Source of the DNA: Holophagae bacterium
GTDB taxonomy: Bacteria > Acidobacteriota > Holophagae > Acanthopleuribacterales > Acanthopleuribacteraceae
NCBI GenBank assembly: GCA_029263455.1
Contig: JAJCXM010000008.1
Location: 372,001 to 436,000, forward strand
Direction: 5' to 3'
DNA length: 64,000 nt
The position numbers were made by a program, and so were the translations under genes. Shown here piece after piece: positions 7,851 through 16,501 of this stretch (the first letter of the stretch is position 1; each line of letters opens with the position of its first letter). Under the pieces are notes generated by a model, which worked only from the letters and a program-made list of their open reading frames with translations, did not search any database and was not told the DNA's origin.

Positions 7851-8973
7851 CTCGGACTCTCTTCATGCGGCGTCTTGTTTCTAGTGAGACCACGGCCAGT
7901 TCTGTGGCAAACCAACCACACAAGGTAGCTTGTAATAGCAGTTGGTCTAAGCTGTTCTTTGTGAGTAGCTCAAAGGCAACGACGACAATCGGAGCCGCAG
8001 CACCAATTGATAACGTCTGAAACGCCAAGTTGTTAGGAGCTTTGAAGCGTTTTACCGCCCAAAAGCGACCCACGATCCGCAGCGCGGCCCATGCCAATCC
8101 AAGCAGTAGTCCAACAATCTCGATATGCGTTATGAGCGTTCCGGCGTAGAGTAAAACAAACAAGCCGATGGGACGTTCGGCATCAATGATCATTTCGTAA
8201 ATTAATTCTTTAGCTGGGAAATTGGTATTTATGAACACTAATCCCGCAAAGCCTGCCACGACAAATGGTGCCAGTCCCATCTCTGCGGAGGCACCAGCAA
8301 GCATGGCGACGATACCAAGGCAAATGGTTAACCTTTCGTCAATATGAGCGCGAACCGAAACCAACAACACGAGCGCAAGCCCAAGAATGATTCCTCCGAC
8401 CGCAATCAAACCAAGGTTGCGGGCGATTTGATCGATGCTATGTGCCGTACCGGCCGGGCTCATTAAGCTGAATGGCAGACACGCCAACAGCAAGCAAGCA
8501 AAATCGTCCAGGCTTGAGCAAGCTTTTGAGAGGCTTGTGACGCGGCCCGTTCGGATTTTCGTCAACGCGCTGACCGATCCAGCCGCCGCCATCACCAAGG
8601 TAGCAGCTATCCAAGTGGTTGTGGGTGTTCCGCTGACGATTAGAAAGGCTAGGATGGGAATCGAAGAGATCAATCCACTGACGACACCAATGCCGATGGA
8701 TAATCTTGGGATGTGAAACCCAATTCGACGCCACAACCGTAAATCAGCCTGAGCACCAATAATCAGACCGATCCATGCAACACAAAATAAGGCGAGTGGA
8801 CGCAATGAAATGGATTGGTCACGGCTAAAAAAACTGAAGCCAAACGGCCCCATCAGCGTACCAATTGCAAAGAAGGCCAGCGGCGGTAACGATTTACCGA
8901 ATCTGTGGCGTCCGCCAAGGTAGGCTAACCCACCTAAACTCAACGCCAATAAAATGAGTTTCAACGCTTCCAA
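7843..8973 (-). CDS. Second, divergent CPA2-like antiporter subunit
   Basis: A 376-residue membrane protein with about 11 hydrophobic segments, distantly like the downstream antiporter. Helices such as LPPLAFFAIGTLMGPFGFSF and a central KACSSLDDFACLLLAC, whose paired Asp sits where CPA antiporters bind the ion, support the family. The middle GNAT-like or TrkA domains are absent. Tight coupling (8-bp overlap downstream, 7-bp gap upstream) suggests it works with the other antiporter, perhaps as a hetero-oligomer, though two independent transporters are equally possible. The substrate ion cannot be told from sequence. Confidence 0.78.
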   Translation of the reverse strand: MEALKLILLALSLGGLAYLGGRHRFGKSLPPLAFFAIGTLMGPFGFSFFSRDQSISLRPLALFCVAWIGLIIGAQADLRLWRRIGFHIPRLSIGIGVVSGLISSIPILAFLIVSGTPTTTWIAATLVMAAAGSVSALTKIRTGRVTSLSKACSSLDDFACLLLACLPFSLMSPAGTAHSIDQIARNLGLIAVGGIILGLALVLLVSVRAHIDERLTICLGIVAMLAGASAEMGLAPFVVAGFAGLVFINTNFPAKELIYEMIIDAERPIGLFVLLYAGTLITHIEIVGLLLGLAWAALRIVGRFWAVKRFKAPNNLAFQTLSIGAAAPIVVVAFELLTKNSLDQLLLQATLCGWFATELAVVSLETRRRMKRVRVA

Positions 8974-8980
8974 GCGAACC

Positions 8981-9772
8981 TCAAAACTCGTCGCGATTTA
9001 AACCGATGGCTCCGGATATGGGAACACTGAAAGCCACACCCCCAGATTCCGATTCCTTGCGCCAGGTACGAAAACGTTCCATTACTTGTTCCGTCATGGT
9101 TGCATCCATGGCCGATATGACAAGACGGGCCGAGCCGACGGCCCCAAATAACTCCCTAAACCCCGCAAATAGACTTGGGCCACTTGACAAAATTTCGGCC
9201 ATACCGCGTGCGGTAATTGCCGTCGCCCCTTGGACGCCCATCCTTGCCAGCATATTCAGAAAATCATGTACGGCTTCATCATCAGTGAGAACGACAAGAA
9301 GTAATTCATAAAAACGTGGTCCCGGTTCGCCTTCTCGTGAAAGCAGGTGCACCACTTCGCCGACAGAGGTCGCCTCGCGCAGTGCTTTGCGACAGCTATC
9401 TTTGTGAAGGATGCGAGCTAGCGATGATAGGAGATTGAGATGTCCTTCAGGGTGACCGGGGTCGGTTACCGTGGCAACGATGAGGTTAATGTCTTCGCCA
9501 TCGCTATTGGCGATCGGTACTTTAGGGCGAATCACCGCCAGTAGCTCTTTTCCTGGTGGAGCAACACGGGCGTGTGGCAGCGCGATGCCGTCGCCGACAT
9601 AGGTACCACCCAAAACTTCGCGATCTAGAAAACCCTGTTTAATAAAGTCACGTTCGAGGCTAGGCATAGCGCTGGCCATGAGATCGGCGACAAAATCGAT
9701 CATCTGCGAAGTATCTTTGATTTCGGCATCAAGGATAATGAGCTCTGGTTGGATAAGTTCTTTAAGGCGCAT
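8981..9772 (-). CDS. PTS EIIA domain fused to a PII-like domain
   Basis: A 263-residue soluble regulator, first gene of the antiporter operon. Residues about 1-150 form a fructose/Ntr-type EIIA domain with the phospho-acceptor loop VGDGIALPHAR, whose His would take phosphate from a phosphocarrier. From about 155 (FYELLLVVLTDDEAVHDFL) the sequence switches to a PII/CutA-like ferredoxin fold, marked by GVQGATAITARGMAEIL and LFAGFRELFGAVGSARLV, which are typical of stand-alone PII-like proteins. No EI or HPr genes are nearby. By linkage it may gate the two antiporters in response to phosphorylation state and a small ligand; that is inference. Confidence 0.82.
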   Translation of the reverse strand: MRLKELIQPELIILDAEIKDTSQMIDFVADLMASAMPSLERDFIKQGFLDREVLGGTYVGDGIALPHARVAPPGKELLAVIRPKVPIANSDGEDINLIVATVTDPGHPEGHLNLLSSLARILHKDSCRKALREATSVGEVVHLLSREGEPGPRFYELLLVVLTDDEAVHDFLNMLARMGVQGATAITARGMAEILSSGPSLFAGFRELFGAVGSARLVISAMDATMTEQVMERFRTWRKESESGGVAFSVPISGAIGLNRDEF

Positions 9773-9938
9773 GCGACTCCCTTCGCTAGTGACGGAGATT
9801 ATAGCTGACCTGCGAAGTTAATCTAGGGTCGTTAATATTGGGGAGTTATAGTATGAGGAGAACGAACTCACTTGCTTAAGACGCAAAAAAGCGACGTTTA
9901 TCTTCGAACCTTGCGTGGCAGCTTCATTCTTGTCGATT

Positions 9939-10865
9939 TCAATTAAGGAGTTCGACTAGACGCTCGCAACTCTCTTTAAGGCGTTCGAATCCTGTCGGGT
10001 AAGTCAATTGATAGGTAGGTGTCTTTGTCGCTAGTTCAGCCAGGAACCGCAGGCGTTCTTTGCGTTTGGGCAATAGGTTTTCGAATTCGGCTACGTGGGC
10101 GACGCCTATGAGGGTCGTAAGTGCCTTTTCAGGCGCGATCGGAGTGAGCTCTGGGGCTGATTGCTGTGCGACACGGTCGAGCAGGATGAGTGCTTTTAGT
10201 TTGCATGGCTGATGGTGCACCTGCTCGCGAACCAACCATTTTTTGTCGCTGCCCGGGACGACTTGAGGCGCGTTTAAGCTTTCTGGCATGTAGCGTTGGC
10301 AACTGTCTGGCCAAAGCTTAGAGATTCCTGGCCCTGCGTGAACGGTTAAGCTTGGCATGCCAGGGTCTAGCGCAATGACATCATCCGATAGGATGGTGAG
10401 ACCTCGCTCTTGTAAGGCCATCGACATGGTGGACTTACCGGCGCTGGAGTGACCCATCATGCCAATTGCTTGACCGGATAGGGAACAGCATGTTGCATGG
10501 ATGACAATTCGTCCCATCAATTCCATCGCCAAACTCAAGGGTTTCGCCAATAAGTAGGGGATAGGATTAACGGCACCAGACGAGGTGGCAACTTCTAAGC
10601 TTCCGGCTTGCACCCATATGTCGGTTGTATTGGGAAAAGAAAAGAGATAGCCTTCATCACTTTGCTTGATTTCAAAATTCGGCTTTAGTTCGCTTGTGAG
10701 TCTTGGACTCTTATAGATGCTGTTCGGATTGACGCTAAAGGGGCCACCACGCCTCATGATCTTTATATTGGCTTCGTCGTCGATGGCTTTGGATTCGGGC
10801 AGCCCAAGGTCAATTTCGCTGGTCACCATTAGATCGTGAAACCTGTAGTGATAGCAGGGCTTCAT
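9939..10865 (-). CDS. HPr-kinase-like lasso peptide kinase
   Basis: A 308-residue ATP-dependent kinase of the HprK-like group found in lasso clusters. The P-loop is GHSSAGKST (about residues 140-148), the Walker B-like segment is LTILSDDVIAL, and a conserved HAGPGISKLWPDS follows. The N-terminal 110 residues are a variable beta-rich domain. In paeninodin-type pathways the homologue phosphorylates the C-terminal Ser of the precursor. The precursor encoded three genes upstream ends in Ser, which fits. The ATG overlaps the stop of the PqqD-like gene as ATGA. It is the last gene of the operon; the next gene starts 167 bp away and is unrelated. Confidence in the family is high, in the substrate moderate. 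Confidence 0.85.
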   Translation of the reverse strand: MKPCYHYRFHDLMVTSEIDLGLPESKAIDDEANIKIMRRGGPFSVNPNSIYKSPRLTSELKPNFEIKQSDEGYLFSFPNTTDIWVQAGSLEVATSSGAVNPIPYLLAKPLSLAMELMGRIVIHATCCSLSGQAIGMMGHSSAGKSTMSMALQERGLTILSDDVIALDPGMPSLTVHAGPGISKLWPDSCQRYMPESLNAPQVVPGSDKKWLVREQVHHQPCKLKALILLDRVAQQSAPELTPIAPEKALTTLIGVAHVAEFENLLPKRKERLRFLAELATKTPTYQLTYPTGFERLKESCERLVELLN

Positions 10866-11167
10866 AATTGTGGATGCGTGTTCGACGGGTTTATCGTTGC
10901 TTTTTCGTCGTTGTGGCTAATGATTAATTCATGATTGAGCAGGTCAACGATAAGTGCGTTCATGTCAGATTGGGCTATCAATCGATCGATGCCAAACTTA
11001 CCAACAACTTGATTGAGGATCTCTGCTTCGGTTTTACCGGCTGCCAGCTGTTCAAATATGAAGCGGCCGGTCGCGTTTAGTTCGAAATAGATTTCGTTTT
11101 GGAGGTCAACGATGATGGCGCTATCGCCTATTTTCTGACAGATCACGTCGGTGGGTATCTCGTACAT
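10862..11167 (-). CDS. PqqD-like leader-binding protein (lasso B1/RRE)
   Basis: The start is set at the second of two adjacent ATGs (11167), since AGAGGAGA sits just upstream; the frame itself opens earlier inside the cyclase gene. The product is about 101 aa and starts MYEIPTDVICQKIGD. It shows the PqqD winged-helix pattern: paired strands SAIIVDLQNEIYFELNATG, then FIFEQLAAGKTEAEILNQV. Such RiPP recognition elements bind the conserved Tyr/Pro part of the leader and deliver the precursor to the protease and cyclase. In this cluster it would recognise the YVPP segment of the precursor. It is coupled to the kinase gene by ATGA. Confidence 0.85.
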   Translation of the reverse strand: MYEIPTDVICQKIGDSAIIVDLQNEIYFELNATGRFIFEQLAAGKTEAEILNQVVGKFGIDRLIAQSDMNALIVDLLNHELIISHNDEKATINPSNTHPQL

Positions 11168-11198
11168 CATTCTCCTCTGACTGCTGATGGGTATTCTA

Positions 11199-12746
11199 CT
11201 AAGGAAACTGCGTTTTGGCTCCACACCAAGTGCCAGCCTTTTGATGATTCTCTATCCAATAAACATAGGCATGACTGATCCAAAACGCGAAGCCGTGTTC
11301 CTGACGAAGGTCTCCCTTGCACCATTCATCGAGCAAGCGGGACTTTATCCAAGGCTGAAGTGCCTTTCGAAATTGCGAAATTCTTCGCGCCATGCTCCCT
11401 TTTGAGAATTGGATCCTGTCATCAAACCAAGGTTCAAGCGTCGTACGCCTCGTGCGTTTGGTGACTGAGTCGGGTAGGCGGTTCGCCATCAGAGTTCTCA
11501 GCAGCGGCTTTGAATAGCCGTGAGATGGCAGTGTCTTGGGTACACTTAGTGCGAATTCCACCAGACTGCGGTCCCGTAATGGTGAAACTAGAGGAAACGC
11601 ATGTGGAAGAAATAGGTTCTCCCATGAATCGTTTTGGCTGGCGCGGCTGCCCAAGTTCGCTTGTGCCTGATCAGGTCGCCTAAATGGTTTGTAATTAACG
11701 GATTGAAGTGATTTTTTGGCATTGGTAGTGAGCCAATTTGATTGCCGGAATCGGGCGCGCCATTGTCTCAATTTTCGTCGTGACAGCAGGCGGCTCTTGA
11801 AAAGTGGCCGAAAGAGTTCATCGCCCCAAACCCCGTTCAGTAATAGGTCGACGCCTTCTTGACTGGCTCGATGATAGAGCCGTTGTTTGATCTCAACAAA
11901 CGAATGCATATCCGGCGTGAACGGGTGAGGCGCAGTTAGTTCATGGTTATTTAGGCTAGCGAAATTGCCGTCTATCTTTATTAGTGGCAAACCTAAGTAT
12001 TTGGCGGTTTCCTGGATCTCAAACGATTCGTCAATTTTTGGATCTTCGAATGTCCATGAGAATGCCGTCAGGGTGCCGAACTCGCGCGCATAAGCAGCAA
12101 CGGTAGGCGAATCCATGCCGCCGCTCAGCATAATACCCATCTTCTTTGGCCGAAAGGCTTGATGGATGTTATCGAATGATTGCTTCATCAGTCGGTCTAA
12201 CTCTTGGATCTGAGTTGTTGCGTCTAGTCTGGAATAGAGATCGTTGTCCAGTATCCTGTTTCTGCGGCTATGTATGCCATCTCTTGAAATAGTGACTGTT
12301 GTGCCTGCGGCAACTTCGGTGACTTTCTCTAAGAAAGTTTCCTGGTCAGGATGATCTACCTGGCCTAAATACGAGGCGAGCCTTGTGCGACTTGGGTTAG
12401 CGTTCAGAGGAAACGCATTCGGTCGATTGCTTATGATGAGTTGTTCGTTGTTTCGATAATAGAAAAGGCTACGTCGGCCAAGCGGATCTCGAGTGAGGGT
12501 GACAGTGCCTTGTCTGGCGTCCATGACAACGGCCACAAACAGACCGTCTATTTGATTGACAATGTCAGGATTACCGCCAACGATCTTGTTGAAAATGGAT
12601 TGGCTGTTGATGCCAAAAACGACGCCATCAAGCAGGAGGCAGAATTCACTGGACGCGTGCCACTTTACCTGTCCACAGTCTTTCTCCAGGACATAATCAT
12701 GAGTCGGTAACGAAATTGGAAGAGACAGGTCGAGCGTGAATGCCAA
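11199..12746 (-). CDS. Lasso peptide macrolactam synthetase (asparagine synthetase-like)
   Basis: A 515-residue ATP-dependent enzyme predicted to adenylate the side-chain carboxylate of the core Asp and close the lasso ring on the N-terminal Gly. The C-terminal ATP-pyrophosphatase domain has the PP-loop LSGGMDS (about residue 208). The N-terminal amidotransferase-like domain keeps the LTRDPLGRRSLFYY signature but lacks the Cys2 nucleophile of true asparagine synthetases, as is usual for lasso cyclases. The start is TTG at 12746, five bases after the precursor stop; no better ATG is near. A primary asparagine synthetase is unlikely given the missing Cys and the neighbours. Confidence 0.9.
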   Translation of the reverse strand: MAFTLDLSLPISLPTHDYVLEKDCGQVKWHASSEFCLLLDGVVFGINSQSIFNKIVGGNPDIVNQIDGLFVAVVMDARQGTVTLTRDPLGRRSLFYYRNNEQLIISNRPNAFPLNANPSRTRLASYLGQVDHPDQETFLEKVTEVAAGTTVTISRDGIHSRRNRILDNDLYSRLDATTQIQELDRLMKQSFDNIHQAFRPKKMGIMLSGGMDSPTVAAYAREFGTLTAFSWTFEDPKIDESFEIQETAKYLGLPLIKIDGNFASLNNHELTAPHPFTPDMHSFVEIKQRLYHRASQEGVDLLLNGVWGDELFRPLFKSRLLSRRKLRQWRARFRQSNWLTTNAKKSLQSVNYKPFRRPDQAQANLGSRASQNDSWENLFLPHAFPLVSPLRDRSLVEFALSVPKTLPSHGYSKPLLRTLMANRLPDSVTKRTRRTTLEPWFDDRIQFSKGSMARRISQFRKALQPWIKSRLLDEWCKGDLRQEHGFAFWISHAYVYWIENHQKAGTWCGAKTQFP

Positions 12747-12751
12747 ATATC

Positions 12752-12907
12752 TTAGGAAGGGAAAGCAGTATTAAAGTTACCAGAATCTCCTTGTCCGACA
12801 TCGCCACCTTTGGTGAGATCTTGGATCCGACCAAGTTTAGTTAGTTTAGGAGGTACATAGGCTTCGGCTGGGTACTGATTTACTGATTTTTCGTTTTCTT
12901 TATTCAC
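12752..12907 (-). CDS. Lasso peptide precursor
   Basis: A 51-codon gene with a GTG start, an AGGA seven bases upstream and an in-frame TAA immediately before the GTG, so no longer product is possible. The leader (residues 1-33) carries YVPPKLTKLGRIQDLT, a full match to the lasso signature YxxPxLxxxGxxxxxT with Thr at the penultimate leader position. Predicted cleavage after Lys33 gives the core GGDVGQGDSGNFNTAFPS. Gly1 can be joined to Asp8 in an eight-residue ring; Asp3 is too close. The ten-residue tail holds Phe12 and Phe16 as possible steric plugs and ends in Ser18. It lies 5 bp upstream of the cyclase in one operon. The ring and cleavage sites are inference from the family rule. Confidence 0.88.
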   Translation of the reverse strand: MNKENEKSVNQYPAEAYVPPKLTKLGRIQDLTKGGDVGQGDSGNFNTAFPS

Positions 12908-13127
12908 TTATTAGTCCTGCTTTTTGTTGCTCGAATTGAAACGGGTGCTGTAACTTCTAATGATTGTCGGGTTGTCGATACATAACCTAAGGCGAATGTT
13001 TTGTTTTTCAAATGCGATATTATTAACGTAATGGCATCTTTGTACCGAATAAATGTATCATAAGGTGTGCAGGTTAGCACTGTCACGTGAAAAAACCGTT
13101 GTTATAGACGTAACTGGAGTACTTGCA

Positions 13128-16100
13128 ATGAATCTTTGCTGGAAATTAACGAGGCCCTTTATTTTTGTGTTGGCTTGTACCATCGGTTACAGCGGCTACG
13201 ACAGCTACACGGGTAATGTGACAGGTATTTACCATACACAACAGGGCACAGATCCAGCTGGACCGCTTGATTTTACGGATTTTGACCAGGGTCTGATTGA
13301 AAGTGCTGACAACGTTACGGTCTATCTTTTTGCAGAGCGACAACAATTCACACTTACGTCTAACTTAACCATCGACACCGTAACGCCGGGAACCTATACC
13401 TCCACGAATGAACCGTCGGGCGCAACTATCAGTAGTGGCACCGAAGTTGATAGTTTTCTTCTACATTTTGATCCGGTAACCGACAATTTCACTCTTAGAG
13501 AAGCGTCGGGAAGTATAACCTTCGACGTGCCTATCCTGGGTGTTATTTGCGGACAGGCGAATCTGATAGCTAGCGACGGTCTTGGAATCGCTGGAACAAG
13601 CTTTCAGTCGGGCGATAACTACCGCGGCACAGTGAGTGGCAACGAACCCGCCGGCGATAGCTTCACCTTGTCTTCCGACTTGAGGACGGTTACCTTTACA
13701 TTTCAAACGCGTCTTCAGTACATGGAAGAACTTCGTATCATTACGGAGGGTACTTCCACGGTTCCTGTGACGCCCGCATTTTTTAAAGCAACGCCGTCAG
13801 GTCGTGGGACGCAGATTGAATGGGCGACTGCCACCGAAGCAGGCAATGCCGGTTTCCACCTTTACCAATTCACCGAAAAGGGATGGCAGCGCGTCAATGA
13901 CAAGTTAATTGCCAGTCAAAGCGTAGACGGACTTACCCCAAGCACTTATTTTTATCAAGGTGCAAAATCGGAAAGCAAAGCGTTTCGCCTTGGCGAAGTT
14001 GATATATTTGGTCAGGAACGTTTCCATGGTCCTTATCAAACAGGCAAAGCTTATGGTAGGCCGGTTAATCTTGAACCCATTAATTGGCAGATGATTAATC
14101 AGCAACACGATTCGTTACAGCGCGCTCGGCTCCTTCAACGAAGCCAGAATGTCAATTCGGTCCTGAACAGCATTCGCGGTGGTGCAGATGTCTCGGCATT
14201 TACGGTGGCCGAAATCCAAGTTCAAACCGATGGCATTCAACGGGTTACGTTTGGCGATTTGTTGACGGCAGGTATCGATCTTTCGGGCGTTCAAGGTGAT
14301 GACATCGCCCTGACCGAACGTGCTAGACCGCTTGCAATCCGTTTGGGCGGCCTCAGTAAAGGCATATTTGGACCAAACAGTTTCGTGGAGTTCTTGGGTG
14401 TAGCTAGCAACAGCATGTACTCAAATATCAACGTCTATGAATTGCAATTGGATGCGAGCTTGGCTCAGCGGATCATTGAAGACGATTCTCCTTTGGTCAT
14501 CGACCAAGCGCCTTTGGATCACTACTGGGCTTCATCTGAAGTCTATGAAGATGCCAAATATAGTTTTTCATCGCCAACAGGCGATCCTTGGTACCAAGAG
14601 TCATTGCTGGCGTATACCATCAATGAGAGTTTTGATTTCGAAATCTACTTAGATCATGTAACGAGTGAGCAAGCAACCTTGTTCGTTGACCTTTGGGGCG
14701 TAACCACTTGGGAAACAACTCCGGACCACCATGTCGTGACCTACGTCAATGGTGTCATGGTTGATAATGCCTTTTTTGACGGCTTAACAGAATATGGGAT
14801 TCAGGTGGACTTACCAGCCGGACTCGTTCATGAAGGTGCCAACCAAATTACACTTTCATTGCCTGGTGATACCGGCGTTGATTACGACTTGATTTACCTT
14901 GAGGGCTATGCGGTTCAGTACGAGCGCTCTACAGAAGCAAAAGATGGCGTGCTTGATTTTGAAGCGGCAGGCCGTGTGGTTGGAGTCAGCGGGTTAAACA
15001 ACACGGACGTGGTTATTTACCGTATCCTTGACGGCAACGTTGTACATATCAGTGAGCCAATCGTGCAACAAGATGGAGCATCAGTTTCCGTAAGCTTTAA
15101 TGGACACGATAACAACGCTCGCTATGTGGTCGCATCTTCGGATGCCCTGCAGAAGCCAGTTGTCCAGGCTCCAAGACCCTTCACCGATATCACTTCGGGA
15201 CAGGCAGATTTGCTCATCATCAGTCATCCTGATTTCATCGGCGGCTTAGCCAGCCTTGTGAGCGCCCGCCAGAGTCAAGGATATGTGACTCGTGTTGTGG
15301 ACGTTGAGGATATCTACAGCCAGTTCGGTCAAGGAACCCCAGATGCACAATCGATTCGCGACTATATCGCAGTTGCGGCTGGTAGCCTGAATATGAGTTA
15401 CGTATTGTTGGTCGGCGGCGATACCTATGACTATTTCGACCGTCTTAATTTGGGCTCGATCAGCTTCATCCCTTCACTTTATGCAAAAACCCATCATGTG
15501 GTCTATTTTGCGCCCGTCGATCCGCTATACACGGATTTGAATGGCGACAACGCCCCTGATTTGCCAATTGGGCGATTCCCAGTACGCACGTTAGCGGAAT
15601 TGGATTTTGTCATCCAAAAAACCTTGCAGTTCCCTAATGCTGGTCATCAGCGCAGTGCCATCCTGGCATCGGATACGGGCTTTTCGGATGTCAGTTCCAC
15701 ACTCTCAATGATCCTACCCGCTAACTGGCAGGTTAATTACGCGGACATCGACATTTCAGGGGTCGCGAACGCAAGAGTATCGCTGCTGAATGCGCTGAAT
15801 CAAGGTACGGCTCTAACAAGTTTCTTTGGTCATTCGGCCCCAACCCTTTGGACGTTTGACGGCCTATTCCATGCGAATGATAGTGTCGGACTGACTAACT
15901 ATGGGAAACCGACCATCGTTACGCAATGGGGTTGTTGGAATACATACCACGTAGATCCACGCTATAACACTTTGGGCCATAAATTCCTGTTGAGTGGCAA
16001 TCAAGGTGCCGCCGCTGTACTTGGTGGTGTGTCGTTAACCGATGAGAGTTCTGATCGTTTACTTGGTGAAGTGATCTTTGCCAATATGATTCAGGGTGGT

Positions 16101-16367
16101 TATTCAATAGGCGACGCCATACAAGATGCAAAGGCCGAGTTGCAAAATACGCATGCGGGTATGGATGTGATTCTGGGTTGGACATTATTGGGTGATCCCA
16201 CGTTGGCGCTTGTCAACGAAGGCGTTCCCAACGACGGTGATGGCGGCCCTCGGGATGACGGCGAGGACACAGGCGATGTTGGTGATGGCGACGGTGGTGA
16301 CGGTGGCTCCGGGAACGGTGGTGACACTGGCGATGGTGGCACTGAAGATGACGGCGGCGGAAAATAG
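13128..16367 (+). CDS. Secreted gingipain-like (C25) cysteine peptidase
   Basis: The ATG at 13128 is chosen because GGAG lies eight bases upstream and a hydrophobic signal (FIFVLACTIG) follows; VLAC could be a lipobox. The 1079-residue protein has a beta-rich N-terminal half (from about residue 225, AFFKATPSGRGTQIEWATAT, a fibronectin-like module common in secreted proteins). The C25 domain begins near residue 700 (ADLLIISHPDFIGGL). The catalytic His is in FFGHSAP and the catalytic Cys in VTQWGCWNTYH. A tail of Gly and Asp ends the protein, perhaps a calcium-binding spacer. It is divergent from the lasso operon, with 220 bp between starts. Confidence 0.88.
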   Translation: MNLCWKLTRPFIFVLACTIGYSGYDSYTGNVTGIYHTQQGTDPAGPLDFTDFDQGLIESADNVTVYLFAERQQFTLTSNLTIDTVTPGTYTSTNEPSGATISSGTEVDSFLLHFDPVTDNFTLREASGSITFDVPILGVICGQANLIASDGLGIAGTSFQSGDNYRGTVSGNEPAGDSFTLSSDLRTVTFTFQTRLQYMEELRIITEGTSTVPVTPAFFKATPSGRGTQIEWATATEAGNAGFHLYQFTEKGWQRVNDKLIASQSVDGLTPSTYFYQGAKSESKAFRLGEVDIFGQERFHGPYQTGKAYGRPVNLEPINWQMINQQHDSLQRARLLQRSQNVNSVLNSIRGGADVSAFTVAEIQVQTDGIQRVTFGDLLTAGIDLSGVQGDDIALTERARPLAIRLGGLSKGIFGPNSFVEFLGVASNSMYSNINVYELQLDASLAQRIIEDDSPLVIDQAPLDHYWASSEVYEDAKYSFSSPTGDPWYQESLLAYTINESFDFEIYLDHVTSEQATLFVDLWGVTTWETTPDHHVVTYVNGVMVDNAFFDGLTEYGIQVDLPAGLVHEGANQITLSLPGDTGVDYDLIYLEGYAVQYERSTEAKDGVLDFEAAGRVVGVSGLNNTDVVIYRILDGNVVHISEPIVQQDGASVSVSFNGHDNNARYVVASSDALQKPVVQAPRPFTDITSGQADLLIISHPDFIGGLASLVSARQSQGYVTRVVDVEDIYSQFGQGTPDAQSIRDYIAVAAGSLNMSYVLLVGGDTYDYFDRLNLGSISFIPSLYAKTHHVVYFAPVDPLYTDLNGDNAPDLPIGRFPVRTLAELDFVIQKTLQFPNAGHQRSAILASDTGFSDVSSTLSMILPANWQVNYADIDISGVANARVSLLNALNQGTALTSFFGHSAPTLWTFDGLFHANDSVGLTNYGKPTIVTQWGCWNTYHVDPRYNTLGHKFLLSGNQGAAAVLGGVSLTDESSDRLLGEVIFANMIQGGYSIGDAIQDAKAELQNTHAGMDVILGWTLLGDPTLALVNEGVPNDGDGGPRDDGEDTGDVGDGDGGDGGSGNGGDTGDGGTEDDGGGK

Positions 16368-16501
16368 ATAACTAATTTCCGCCAGACCGGCCATTTAGCT
16401 TCAAATTAAGCATTTAGGCCTTATCGGCACTCGTGTACAAACTTTTTGCGCGGCTCGGTCGTCTATCTAATAGTTGCGCCGATTCTGCTTGAAGGTCATG
16501 T

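Noticed and set aside
9980-10005. GTTCGAATCC resembling a tRNA T-loop
   Set aside because: It lies inside the kinase gene and no cloverleaf, anticodon arm or acceptor stem can be built around it.
12904-13086. 60-codon minus-strand frame upstream of the lasso precursor
   Set aside because: Its end overlaps the precursor start in another frame, there is no lasso leader motif and it has no ribosome site; the region is more likely the divergent promoter.
13128-16367. C25 peptidase as the missing lasso leader protease
   Set aside because: It carries an export signal and is transcribed divergently, while leader removal occurs in the cytoplasm; linkage alone is not enough.
16100-16394. Minus-strand frames rich in Pro and Ser over the end of the C25 peptidase gene
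   Set aside because: They are antisense reading of the Gly/Asp-rich tail and have no ribosome site.
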